DNA from: Syntrophobacterales bacterium
GTDB lineage: Bacteria; Desulfobacterota; Desulfobaccia; Desulfobaccales; 0-14-0-80-60-11
DNA length: 64,000 nt
Assembly: GCA_023229795.1 (NCBI GenBank)
Contig: JALNYP010000011.1
Location: forward strand, 10,827 to 74,826
Direction: 5' to 3'
Positions 9,068 through 17,380 of the stretch are shown in pieces. How positions within the stretch are numbered: the stretch's first letter is position 1; every line of letters starts with the position of its first letter. The position numbers and the translations under genes were made by a program. The notes under the pieces were generated by a model that saw only the letters and a program-made list of their open reading frames with translations, was not told the origin of the DNA and searched no databases.

Positions 9068-10939
9068 TTATTTTCCCGCGCCCGCCGGCCGGATGTGTTC
9101 GCACCACTGCACGCAGAAGGCGCAGCCGGAGCACACGTCGGGGTCGATCAGCAGTTTGCCCGCTTCGCCTTTCTCCAGGTACATGGCCGGGCAGCCGAAA
9201 TAGTCCAGGCAGTGGCGGCAGTCCTCACAACCCCGGGTCACCTGGAAGCGGGCCTGGCGCTTTTTGCCGGTGATGCGGGCTTCATACAAGACGCAGGGCG
9301 CCTGGGAGATGAGCACCCGGACGCCGGCGGCTGCCAGGGCCTCCTTGGTGGCCGCCAGGCTTTCTTTGTACTTGAACGGATTCACCACCCAGAGCTGGTT
9401 TACCCCCAGGGCCTTAACCACCCGGGGAATGGGCACGTGCTCACCGGGATAGCCCGGCGGCAGCATACTAACCCCGGGATGGGGCTGGGAGCCCGTCATG
9501 GCCGTGGTGCCGTTGTCCAGAATCACCAGGAGGAAATCGTGGCGGTTGTGCACCGCATTCACCAGGGCCGGCAGCCCGGCGTGGAAAAAGGTGGAATCCC
9601 CGATGAAGGCTACCACCTTCTGGCCCGTGGCCTGGGAGATCCCCGCTGCGGTGCTGATGGACGACCCCATGCAAATGAGGAAATCGGCCATGGACAGCGG
9701 CGGCAAGAGCCCTAGGGTATAGCAGCCGATATCCGTGGGAAAGACGCCCTCGACCCCCAGGTCCTTCAGGGCGATCTTCACGGCATAGTAAGTGGCCCGG
9801 TGGGGACAGCCGGGGCACAGGTTGGGCGGCCGGTCCGGCAAGGTATGCCCCAAGATCCCCTCCGGGATTGCCAGCGCCGGCGCCTCATACGCCGCGCCGA
9901 AAAACCGGGCGATCACCTGCCGCACCAGGCCTGGGTGGTATTCGAAGAGGCGGGAAAATAATTCCGGGTCTTTGCCCCGGATGGTCACCATCAGCCCCCT
10001 GGTCTGGGCGATAGCCTTGAGGCCCTCTTCCAGAAAGGGCTCCAGTTCCTCCACCACCAGGACCTTAGAAAGCGGCGCCAGGAAATCCTCTATCAGCCTC
10101 TCGGGCAGCGGCTGGGTGAATCCCAGTTCGAGCACTTTCACCTTGTCCGTCAAGCCTAATTCTTTCAGTGCGTCCGCCACGTAGCTGCGGCTCACGCCGC
10201 TGGTGACGATCCCCCAGGCGCCGTTGCCGCCGGCCCGATTGTAGGGAGAAACCTCGGCCAGGGCGCGGGCCTGGTCCTCCGCTTGCAGCAGGCGCACGTG
10301 GGCCTGGCGGGCCACCGCCGGCACCATCACCTTTTGGAAGGGCTCTTTGTGGAACTTGCCCAAGCCTGGCGGGGGGGGCAGCTCCCCCAGGGTCACCGGC
10401 CCCCGGGTGTGGTTCACCCGGGTGGTGGTGCGCAACAGCACCGGGACCTTAAGCTCCTCGGAGAGGGCGAAGGCCGCCTTGGTCATTTCCAGGGCTTCGT
10501 CCGGGTTGGCCGGCTCCAGCATGGGCAGTCCCGCCATTTTGGCGTAGTAGCGATTGTCCTGCTCATTCTGGCTGGAGAACAGCGACGGGTCATCGGCGCT
10601 GACGATCACCATGCCCCCCTTCACCCCCACGTAGGCCAGGGTCATGAGGGCATCGGCAGCCACGTTGAGCCCGACGTGCTTCATGGCGCACAGCACCCGC
10701 CAGCCGCAGGCCGCGGTGCCTGCGGCCACTTCCAGGGCCACCTTTTCATTGGTGGAAAATTCGAACCGGAGGTCGGTCTCCCGGGAAATTTCGTAGCAGC
10801 GGTCGCCGATCTCCGAGGCGGGAGTCCCCGGATAGGTGGTCACCAGGGCCACCCCGGCTTCCAGGGCGCCCCGGACTATGGCTTCATTCCCCAGGAAAAG
10901 CCGCCGCTCTCCGGGCTGTCCGGACAAAAGTTCTGACAT
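9068..10939 (-). CDS. iorA: Indolepyruvate ferredoxin oxidoreductase, alpha subunit
   Basis: About 623 residues. The N-terminal pyruvate-ferredoxin-oxidoreductase-like domain starts at RRLFLGNEAIVRGAL and includes TTYPGTPASEI. The thiamine-diphosphate domain is in the second half (FIGDSTFFHAGLPALVNAVHN). The C-terminus carries ferredoxin-like cysteines, CEDCRHC...CP and CSGCAFCVQWC, for electron exit. Together with IorB it makes the oxygen-sensitive IOR enzyme. The frame is open to 11041, with a second ATG at 10963; 10939 (MSELLSGQ) fits the family start best, but no start has a strong ribosome binding site. Confidence 0.95.
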   Translation of the reverse strand: MSELLSGQPGERRLFLGNEAIVRGALEAGVALVTTYPGTPASEIGDRCYEISRETDLRFEFSTNEKVALEVAAGTAACGWRVLCAMKHVGLNVAADALMTLAYVGVKGGMVIVSADDPSLFSSQNEQDNRYYAKMAGLPMLEPANPDEALEMTKAAFALSEELKVPVLLRTTTRVNHTRGPVTLGELPPPPGLGKFHKEPFQKVMVPAVARQAHVRLLQAEDQARALAEVSPYNRAGGNGAWGIVTSGVSRSYVADALKELGLTDKVKVLELGFTQPLPERLIEDFLAPLSKVLVVEELEPFLEEGLKAIAQTRGLMVTIRGKDPELFSRLFEYHPGLVRQVIARFFGAAYEAPALAIPEGILGHTLPDRPPNLCPGCPHRATYYAVKIALKDLGVEGVFPTDIGCYTLGLLPPLSMADFLICMGSSISTAAGISQATGQKVVAFIGDSTFFHAGLPALVNAVHNRHDFLLVILDNGTTAMTGSQPHPGVSMLPPGYPGEHVPIPRVVKALGVNQLWVVNPFKYKESLAATKEALAAAGVRVLISQAPCVLYEARITGKKRQARFQVTRGCEDCRHCLDYFGCPAMYLEKGEAGKLLIDPDVCSGCAFCVQWCEHIRPAGAGK

Positions 10940-11080
10940 AAGGTCCGTACCTGTTGGTTTCATCCGCCCGGCGCCAATACGTGAACCGCCGGGGCCAAAG
11001 AACTCCCCCGCGGCCGGCAGCCAAGCCGAGAAAATTTGCATAAATTATAATTATTAACATATTCCCGGCGAATTACGAAC

Positions 11081-11106
11081 AAAAAAACGCCGCCAAGCTG
11101 GCGGCG
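11081..11106 (-). terminator. Rho-independent terminator after the response regulator
   Basis: On the minus strand an 8-bp stem (CGCCGCCA/TGGCGGCG, three-base loop) is followed by seven T. It lies about 110 bases downstream of the receiver gene at 11216-11617 and before iorA, so it separates the two units. Confidence 0.85.
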
Positions 11107-11215
11107 GAAGCGGCAGAAGTTCAGGAATCCAGGGAAGGGGCGGGGACGGCAAATACTGGCGTCAGGCTTTCAGAGCCTGGTTCCCGAGAGAAATATCCGT
11201 TTCACCCCAGGGTTA

Positions 11216-11617
11216 TCAGGCTTCCAGGAGGGGGGATACGAAAGCCTTCCCCTGGCGCACGGTCTCGATGGCGGCAAAGAGCGCCACATCCGCGTCCTCC
11301 TTCAGGAGATAGCCGTCCACGCCGGCCGCCTGGGCTTGCTGCAGATATTCTTTACTGCGATGCATGCTCAGAATCAATATTTTGATGTCGGGATACAGCT
11401 TCTTGATCTTCTCTGCCGCGGCCAGTCCCCGCAAACGCGGCATGGAAATATCCAGAATGACCAGGTCCGGATGGATTTTCTGGAGAAGCTCCAGGAGTTC
11501 TATCCCGTCTCCGGCCTCCCCCACCACCTGCATGTCGCGGTTTTCCTGAATGATCTTTTTTATGCCTTGGCGCACTAATACATGATCGTCGGCGAGCACG
11601 ATGTTATAAGGAGCCAT
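11216..11617 (-). CDS. Stand-alone receiver-domain response regulator
   Basis: A 133-residue CheY-like receiver. D10/D11 form the acid pocket, D56 (LVILDISMP) is the phospho-acceptor, and a conserved Lys is in GYLLKED. Sequence style (VLVRQGIKKII, AAAEKIKKLYPDIKIL) is that of the NarL/LuxR group, but the protein stops right after the receiver (FVSPLLEA) with no helix-turn-helix, and none is seen in other frames downstream. ATG at 11617 has AAAGGAAG six bases upstream. No histidine kinase is adjacent. It may be a truncated NarL regulator or a genuine single-domain signalling protein; a terminator follows. Confidence 0.88.
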   Translation of the reverse strand: MAPYNIVLADDHVLVRQGIKKIIQENRDMQVVGEAGDGIELLELLQKIHPDLVILDISMPRLRGLAAAEKIKKLYPDIKILILSMHRSKEYLQQAQAAGVDGYLLKEDADVALFAAIETVRQGKAFVSPLLEA

Positions 11618-12503
11618 GGTGAACTTCCTTTCTCCGGTAATCCATTGCAATCTTACCGGTTTAACGTTCCATGACCATCCTGGTGTGGAAGATATTTGCC
11701 CCAGCCCCGGGGCGGGGGGACGCCGAGCCACTGCTTATTCCCCGGCATACCTTCTACCCCCTGAATCGGCGACACCCCTCAAGCCGGACTCTTACTCTCG
11801 CCGCCAGGACCCACCCGAAAGTCCAGGGCAAGTCAACCCGGGGGGAGGAATTTAGGCACCTTTTCGGGGATCGGTCGTTCCAAATCCAATCGATGTTCCA
11901 ATAAGCAGCATCAAACCTAAGGAGTGTGAAAATTTACTATAATGAGGGAGTTGAGAATCCACCGATTCTCGTAACATTCCAAGAATATGGTATTTGATAA
12001 CCATCCGCCAGGGCCTTGTCAATGAAGCCTTTGAAAATTATGCCTCTTTTTTAAGAAAATTTTATCATTTACGCATATGCAAAGACTTGTGAGAATAAAT
12101 GGTTTTAGAATGAACTTGATGATGGGTAATTCCCGCAATAAAATAGCGTCTTCCCTCCCCTGCTTATTTAAATCATTAGTTTAAATAATATTAAAAATTA
12201 CTTGTGGATAACTTCAGCTTTCTGGCTATCCGTAAATCTATCCAATTTTCTTGCTTGACTTGGTAGTAAGAGGCCTCGCCGCCAAAGTTTGGCTGGATCG
12301 GCAGAACTGCGGGCGCAAGGAGAGATCCGAAGCAATATTAAGCAATAAGGCAGGACTATGAGGCGCCGATCAGTCCAAAGGCACAAGCGGAATTGGTGCC
12401 TGGTGCGGTCCTCCGGGTACAATCCAGGGTCCGAGACACCGCTCCTCGGTTCCACCCGCCGAAAATATGATTCCCACATCGTTAGGAACTATATAGTTTA
12501 TCC
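11618..12503. other. Gene-free AT-rich stretch with one consensus DnaA-box sequence
   Basis: About 890 bases without a convincing gene. From about 11930 to 12205 the DNA is much richer in A+T than the rest of the window. It contains a GAGAATC/GATTCTC hairpin (11953-11970) and one exact DnaA-box match (TGTGGATAA at 12203-12211). It lies downstream of the ParA/coiled-coil pair. The small open frames here show no family features. A replication or partition role is only a possibility, because just one box is present. Confidence 0.4.
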
Positions 12504-12941
12504 CTATTTTTTCTTGCCCCGCATCCACCAGGGGAGATCGCCGGGTCCCTGGCCCGCCCGCACCTGGGCCAACTCCTCCTTGAGCTGCGTCACTTCGGTC
12601 TTGAGCCGGCCGACCTCCGCCGCCAGGGACGGGACCTCGGCCTTGAACCGCTCCGCCTCGCCGCGCAGCCGGGCCGACTCCCCCTGTAATGCGGTGAGTT
12701 CAGACTTCACCGCGGCGGCTTCCCGGGCCGCGGCTTTGACCGCCGCCACTTCGGCCCTGAGCCCGTTAAGGCTGGCCTCCAGGTCCTTGAAACGCTCTTG
12801 GGCCTCAACGGCCAACTCCGGCCCCGGTTGTCCCCGGCCGCCTCGGCTCAGCACCGAAAGATCGGGGACTACGGTATCCAACGGATTGGCCTGGATAACG
12901 GCATCCAGGGGATTTTCGCCGATGGTGCTGCGCTTGGCCAT
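12504..12941 (-). CDS. Small coiled-coil protein, probable ParA partner
   Basis: A 145-residue protein starting four bases after the parA stop, so almost certainly co-expressed. The basic N-terminus MAKRSTIGENPLDAV contains NPLDAV, repeated ten residues later as NPLDTV. Residues about 45-128 form a long predicted coiled coil rich in Ala, Glu, Lys and Leu, and the tail is a conserved-looking PWWMRGKKK. It has no ParB DNA-binding domain. The layout (short basic N-terminus, coiled coil, aromatic C-terminus, next to an orphan ParA) resembles adaptor proteins of cargo-positioning ParA systems such as McdB or TlpT partners; that comparison is by architecture only. Product and cargo are unknown. Confidence 0.8.
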   Translation of the reverse strand: MAKRSTIGENPLDAVIQANPLDTVVPDLSVLSRGGRGQPGPELAVEAQERFKDLEASLNGLRAEVAAVKAAAREAAAVKSELTALQGESARLRGEAERFKAEVPSLAAEVGRLKTEVTQLKEELAQVRAGQGPGDLPWWMRGKKK

Positions 12942-12945
12942 ATCG

Positions 12946-13707
12946 TCAACTCCCTTCTTGACTGATGATCTCGTCGGCCAGGGCCCGGTAATCTGCGGCG
13001 CCGGCGCACTTGTCGTCATATTGAATAATGGCCTGGCCGAAAGACGGGCATTCGGCCAGCCGGACGTTTTCCCGAATGACGGTGTGGTACACCACGTCGC
13101 CGGACCGCTGGCGCAATTGTTCCACCACCTCCCGGGCGTGGCGGGTGCGGGAATCCACCCGGCAGGCCAGGATGCCCGAAATCTTCAGGTCGGGGTTGAG
13201 GCGGTCCCTGACCACCTCCACGGTTTGCAGCAACTGGGCCAGGCCGCTCAAGGCCATGACATGGGCCTCCACCGGGACCAGGAGTTCCTGCACCGCCACC
13301 AGGGCGTTGACGGTGAGGACCCCCAGGGTGGGCGGGCAGTCGATGAGCACGTAATCCCAGCGGTCCGGGGGCAGGCGGTTCAAGTTGCGGCGCAGGATGG
13401 TTTCGGCTCCCACTTCTCCGGCCAGCATCTTCTCGGCCCCCACCAGCCACGACGACGACGGCACCAGATCCACCCCGGCTACCCCCGCGTCCTGCACCAA
13501 CTCCAGCATCTCGCCATTGTCCGCAAAGATCCCCAGCACTCCCTTGCCGGGGCTTTTGACCCCGAACCACGCCGTAGTGGAATATTGCGGGTCCAGGTCG
13601 ATGACCAGCACCCGCCGCCCCTTTTCCCCCAGGGCCGCAGCCAGGTTGACGCTGGTGGTGGTCTTGCCGCTTCCCCCCTTCTGGTTCGCAATGGCAAACG
13701 TTCTCAT
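12946..13707 (-). CDS. Orphan ParA/Soj-family ATPase
   Basis: A 253-residue deviant Walker-A ATPase: KGGSGKTTT (residues 10-18), the Walker A' region VIDLDPQ, and the DYVLIDCPP Walker B. These proteins form nucleotide-dependent dimers on the nucleoid and position plasmids, chromosomes or protein cargo. No parB or parS-like site is nearby; instead the gene is followed by a small coiled-coil protein, which argues for cargo positioning rather than chromosome segregation. ATG at 13707 gives the canonical MRTFAIANQKGG start. The gene lies next to the AT-rich spacer, so a partition role cannot be excluded. Confidence 0.93.
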   Translation of the reverse strand: MRTFAIANQKGGSGKTTTSVNLAAALGEKGRRVLVIDLDPQYSTTAWFGVKSPGKGVLGIFADNGEMLELVQDAGVAGVDLVPSSSWLVGAEKMLAGEVGAETILRRNLNRLPPDRWDYVLIDCPPTLGVLTVNALVAVQELLVPVEAHVMALSGLAQLLQTVEVVRDRLNPDLKISGILACRVDSRTRHAREVVEQLRQRSGDVVYHTVIRENVRLAECPSFGQAIIQYDDKCAGAADYRALADEIISQEGS

Positions 13708-14160
13708 GGCGTGTCTGTCTCCCTCGTCAATCCATCCCCGGGCGGCAGGTGCCGCCGGAGCAGAGGCTGTGATGCTCAGGTCGGGCCGGAACCCCTTAAA
13801 AAAAGCGCCCGGGCGCAGTCCAGACCCTCATCAGGTCTGGAACGCTCGGGCTGCCAATCTTCTCAAGGAACGGCCTCATGCGGCGGCCTTCCGGTCTGTT
13901 GGTTGATTTTATCCACCTTGCCACAAGCGGACGCGCCTGTCAACTTAAGCGAGCGGCCTCAAATCAAACCTGGTCATCACTAAAGCTCAAGCTGACACCT
14001 CATTACTGAAATTTTTCTCGGGGAAAAATTTTCTCGGGTCACACCGGGGGATGCAAAACCTCGCGTAATCTGCGAAAATAATGGGGACCTGCCGCCCATC
14101 CTGCGAAGGCGAGGACGTGGCAAGAATATAAGCTCAGACTTCAGTTTTCAGGATCGCCCC
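13708..14160. other. Divergent intergenic region with inverted repeats
   Basis: About 450 bases between parA and the plus-strand lipoprotein gene, so it should hold promoters for both. It contains a CCAGACC/GGTCTGG hairpin (about 13829-13849), a near DnaA box (TTATCCACC, one mismatch, 13909-13917) and an AAATTTTTC/GAAAAATTT inverted repeat (14009-14031). I could not assign -35/-10 elements confidently and see no gene. Confidence 0.4.
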
Positions 14161-14544
14161 ATGACTCTATGGCCCCGGCTTCTGGCGGTTGCCCTCCTGT
14201 GCGTGACCAGCGCCTGTGTCTCCGCCGGCACCAAGGCCATCAACGACCCTGAGACCATCTCCCGGATCGAGGTGGGTAAGTCCACCCCGGCCGATGTGGT
14301 GGCTCTCTTGGGCTACCCCCTCACCGCCTCCTATGGCGAAAAGGGCGAGCCCACCTGGCACTATGCCTATACCACCGCGACGCCCCTGCCCACCGGTTAC
14401 TTGCCCGTGGTAAAGGCCTTTACCCCCGATCTGAGCGAGACGACCCGGAGATTCGGGGTGACCTTCAATAAAGAAGGGGTGGTCAAAAGCCTGGGGCCGG
14501 AACAGCCCCCGCGGCTCCCTGAAAACCCCAGCCCCACTGGCTGA
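14161..14544 (+). CDS. SmpA/BamE-like lipoprotein
   Basis: A 127-residue protein with a lipoprotein signal (hydrophobic LLAVALLCVTSAC, lipid-modified Cys about residue 19). The body has the small BamE/SmpA-type fold signature: VGKSTPADVVALLGYP followed by GEPTWHYAY. Such proteins are anchored in a membrane and often aid outer-membrane protein assembly, though here only the fold is supported. It is the first gene of a plus-strand group that leads into the DUF6599-DUF362-iron-sulfur cluster; the 160-base gap to the next gene leaves operon membership open. Confidence 0.8.
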   Translation: MTLWPRLLAVALLCVTSACVSAGTKAINDPETISRIEVGKSTPADVVALLGYPLTASYGEKGEPTWHYAYTTATPLPTGYLPVVKAFTPDLSETTRRFGVTFNKEGVVKSLGPEQPPRLPENPSPTG

Positions 14545-14704
14545 TCAGGTTGCCCACTTGCATTTTTCCGAGCAAAATTAGATAAACCATACAAAACGAC
14601 TTGCTCCGTACCTGATCAATCCTGGTCGCCGGTGCTGTGCATGCCTTCCCGGAGATCCGCATTTCTTGCCATTCTCATCCTGCCTGGAAGAAGGAGGGGG
14701 TCTG

Positions 14705-15313
14705 ATGCGTCTGCTGCCGATATGCTTGGGATTTTTACTCCTGATGGGCAATGCCTCTGCGGCCCTGGCGGCGAGCGCCAAGGCCACGGCGCTGCGGCAA
14801 GCCAATGGCCTGGCCGTTTTCACCCCGCCTGAGAAATTCCTGGCCGGTAATTTTGTGGCTGACGAAATGAACCCCGGGTTCATTTTCGGGACGGTCAAAG
14901 CCTTTGCTGCCTCCCGCTCCTGTCCCGCGACCTGGCTTATCGAGACGGCTGATAAAAATCGCCCGTCCGGGCCGGGCGCCCCGGACGCGCCCGCGGAGTA
15001 CACCCTCTACCTGGAGGAGGACTGCCCTGACCGAGTGGTCTACTACGTCTTCATCGACCAGAGTGACTTGACCCCCCAGCAATGGATCGACTGGCGGCAA
15101 AAGTTCCACAAGAGCAAGACCGGAGAGGAATTTGACGAGGCCAAATCCAAACTGGAACAGGCCTGCACCGCGGGTTGCGGGGTCGGCGCGGAGCTGCGGT
15201 TCATCCAGAAGAACGGGAAACTCATGACCAAATCTCCGGAAGCAGTTCTGCGGCAAGATCTCAAATTTGCCCCGATTTACGATCTGAACCAGCGGAAGAA
15301 GATCTTGCCCTAG
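14705..15313 (+). CDS. Exported protein of unknown function
   Basis: About 202 residues with a signal peptide (MRLLPICLGFLLLMGNASAALA). AGAAGGAGGGGG directly before ATG 14705 decides the start over the ATG at 14666. The mature part has two pairs of cysteines (ASRSCPAT, EEDCPDR, and CTAGCG), which suggests disulfides in the periplasm. I do not recognise a family. It lies 21 bases before the DUF6599 gene on the same strand, so it probably belongs to that unit. Confidence 0.8.
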   Translation: MRLLPICLGFLLLMGNASAALAASAKATALRQANGLAVFTPPEKFLAGNFVADEMNPGFIFGTVKAFAASRSCPATWLIETADKNRPSGPGAPDAPAEYTLYLEEDCPDRVVYYVFIDQSDLTPQQWIDWRQKFHKSKTGEEFDEAKSKLEQACTAGCGVGAELRFIQKNGKLMTKSPEAVLRQDLKFAPIYDLNQRKKILP

Positions 15314-15334
15314 GCTGGCCGCATCGGAAAATTT

Positions 15335-16345
15335 ATGGCACGGCGAAAAGCCAAGGTAGGCTCGGCCCAGACGTTGACCGGTTACGGCATTCTGGCCGTA
15401 CTGGCCCTGATTACCGTCGGGCTGTTCATCCAGCAGTCCCGCTTCAACCCCGCGGTGATCGTGGCCCAGCGCGCCCCGCTGCTGCCGGGCCGGCCCCAGG
15501 CCGCTTCCCATAAGCCGTCGGCCATCGCCGCACTCCTACCCGAAGTCTCCGGCTTCACTCCCCTGGCTCCGGTCGAGAGCTACAACCCGGATAATCTTTC
15601 CGATAAGATCGACGGCAAGGCCGAGCTCTACCTGCCCGCGGGATTCAAAGAGATGTCCTGCCGCAGCTTCGGGCTTCCCGCCGCGGGCGGAGCGCATGTG
15701 GACGTCTATCTTTACGACATGGGTTCAGCCCCCAATGCCTATGCCGTGTTCAGCGGGCAGCGCCGTTCCGGCTCCCCCAATATTCCGCTGACCGCCAACG
15801 CCTATGCCACAGCCAATGCCCTGTTCTTCACCCAGGGGCGCTTTTACGTGGAGATCGTGGCCGACCGGGCCTCCGAGGCGCTGCAAAGCCAGCTTTCGGC
15901 TTACGCCGCCGCGCTCCTGGCCAAGCTCCCCGCCGAGGGCAAAGCCAGCAAAGCCACGGACGCGACCGCCCTCTTTCCCAAAGAAGGCCTGGCCCCGGAT
16001 ACGGTGCGCCTCAGCGCCGCCGATGCCTTTGGCCTCGAAGGTTTTAACAACGTGCTCACCGGCGAATACCGCCTGAAGAGCGGCGCCGCCACGGCCTTTA
16101 TCGCCAGGCGCGGCACCCCGGAGCAGGCCCAGGCCGATGCCAAGCGTTACCTGGATTTCCTGGCCGACAACGGTTACAAAAAAAACCAAGCGCCGGGGGA
16201 CCTCTCGGTGCTCAACCTGGAAGACTCTTTTGAAATCGTTTTTGTCGAGGGTCAAATTCTGGCCGGAGTGCACGACGCCTCGTCGCTGGCCGCGGCGCAG
16301 GAACTGGCCGCCAATCTAAAAACCTCGCTCAAGGGAAAGCCGTGA
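15335..16345 (+). CDS. Membrane-anchored DUF6599-family protein
   Basis: A 336-residue protein with one N-terminal membrane segment (GYGILAVLALITVGLFI, about residues 17-33) and a large outward-facing region. The segments LLPEVSGFTPLAPVESYNP, NLSDKIDGKAELYLPAGF and VDVYLYDMG match the pattern I associate with DUF6599; function is unknown. The stop overlaps the GTG start of the DUF362 gene (GTGA), a strong sign of translational coupling. It probably acts with the Tat-exported DUF362 protein and the polyferredoxin membrane protein downstream. Confidence 0.75.
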   Translation: MARRKAKVGSAQTLTGYGILAVLALITVGLFIQQSRFNPAVIVAQRAPLLPGRPQAASHKPSAIAALLPEVSGFTPLAPVESYNPDNLSDKIDGKAELYLPAGFKEMSCRSFGLPAAGGAHVDVYLYDMGSAPNAYAVFSGQRRSGSPNIPLTANAYATANALFFTQGRFYVEIVADRASEALQSQLSAYAAALLAKLPAEGKASKATDATALFPKEGLAPDTVRLSAADAFGLEGFNNVLTGEYRLKSGAATAFIARRGTPEQAQADAKRYLDFLADNGYKKNQAPGDLSVLNLEDSFEIVFVEGQILAGVHDASSLAAAQELAANLKTSLKGKP

Positions 16346-17364
16346 AAAAAAACACGGATGAAAAAAACCAAAACACCAACGACTTGAACCGCCGGGATTT
16401 CCTCAAGCGCGTGGGGTACGCCTCGGCCGTGGCCCTGGCCGCGGGCGGCCTGGGCCTGACCCTCTATGACCCCAAAGGCCCTGCCCCGGGCGAAAGCCAG
16501 AAGGCCTTGACCGGGTTGGGGGATTTTGCGGTGCGTCCCGCGGCTGCGGGGCAGCCGACCATGGCCATCGTGCACGGCTCGGACCGGAAGGTGATGGTCG
16601 AGCGAGGCATTAAAGCCCTGGGCGGGATGGAGACCTTTATCCAGAAGGGCGACCGGGTGCTTATCAAGGTCAACGCCGCGTTCGCCACCCCCGCCTCCCT
16701 GGGGGCCACCACCCACCCGGACACCCTCGCCGCCGTGGCGGGCCTCTGCTTCAAGTCCGGCGCGGCCCAGGTAGCGGTGACGGACAACCCCATCAACAAT
16801 CCCGACAGCTGCTTCGAGATCACCGGGCTGGCCGGGGCGGCCCGGGCCCGGGGGGCCCGGATCATTGCGCCCCGGGCCGACCTGTTCGCTCCCCTCAGCC
16901 TTCTTGGCGGCAAGCTCCTTCAGAACTGGCCGGTCCTGGCCGGGGTCTTCGCCGGCGTCACCAAGGTCATCGTCGTGAGCCCGGTCAAGGACCACCAGCG
17001 GGCCGGGGCCTCCATGACCCTGAAGAATTTTTACGGCTTCCTGGGAGGGCGGCGTAACGTCTTCCACCAGGACATCAACGGCATCATCACCGAGCTCTCC
17101 CAGATGCTCAAGCCCACCCTGTGCGTTCTGGACGGCACGGTGAGCATGATGACCAACGGCCCCACCGGTGGGTCGCTTTCCGATCTGAAGGACACCGGCA
17201 CCCTGGTGGTCTCCATCGACCCCGTGGCCGCGGACGCGGTGGGGGTGGAGCTGTTGGGGCGCACTTTGGACGACGTGCCCTATATCACCATGGCCTCCAA
17301 AGCCGGCGCGGGCCAGGCCGACTACCACCGGCTCAACCCGGTGACCATCGACACCAAAGCTTAA
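16342..17364 (+). CDS. Tat-exported DUF362-domain protein
   Basis: A 340-residue protein starting with GTG at 16342, preceded by AAGGGAAA and overlapping the upstream stop. A Tat signal is clear: twin arginines R17-R18 in NRRDFLKRVG followed by a hydrophobic stretch. The DUF362 body includes VLIKVNAAFATP, THPDTLAAVAGL and KDHQRAGASMTLKNFYGFLGG. DUF362 proteins often occur with iron-sulfur proteins, and Tat export is typical for proteins folded with a cofactor before export; no cysteine cluster of its own is visible. The gene sits 16 bases before the NapH/NapG-like gene, which likely provides its electron path. Confidence 0.85.
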   Translation: MKKNTDEKNQNTNDLNRRDFLKRVGYASAVALAAGGLGLTLYDPKGPAPGESQKALTGLGDFAVRPAAAGQPTMAIVHGSDRKVMVERGIKALGGMETFIQKGDRVLIKVNAAFATPASLGATTHPDTLAAVAGLCFKSGAAQVAVTDNPINNPDSCFEITGLAGAARARGARIIAPRADLFAPLSLLGGKLLQNWPVLAGVFAGVTKVIVVSPVKDHQRAGASMTLKNFYGFLGGRRNVFHQDINGIITELSQMLKPTLCVLDGTVSMMTNGPTGGSLSDLKDTGTLVVSIDPVAADAVGVELLGRTLDDVPYITMASKAGAGQADYHRLNPVTIDTKA

Positions 17365-17380
17365 GTTACGGTCATATCTC

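Noticed and set aside
11216..11617. Frameshifted full-length NarL regulator
   Set aside because: No helix-turn-helix coding was found in any frame in the 100 bases downstream before the terminator.
12198..12479. 93-residue minus-strand frame in the AT-rich spacer
   Set aside because: No ribosome binding site, no recognisable motif and mixed composition; likely a chance frame.
12358..13983. 541-residue plus-strand frame opposite parA and its partner
   Set aside because: It runs antisense to two genes with strong motifs and has no domain of its own.
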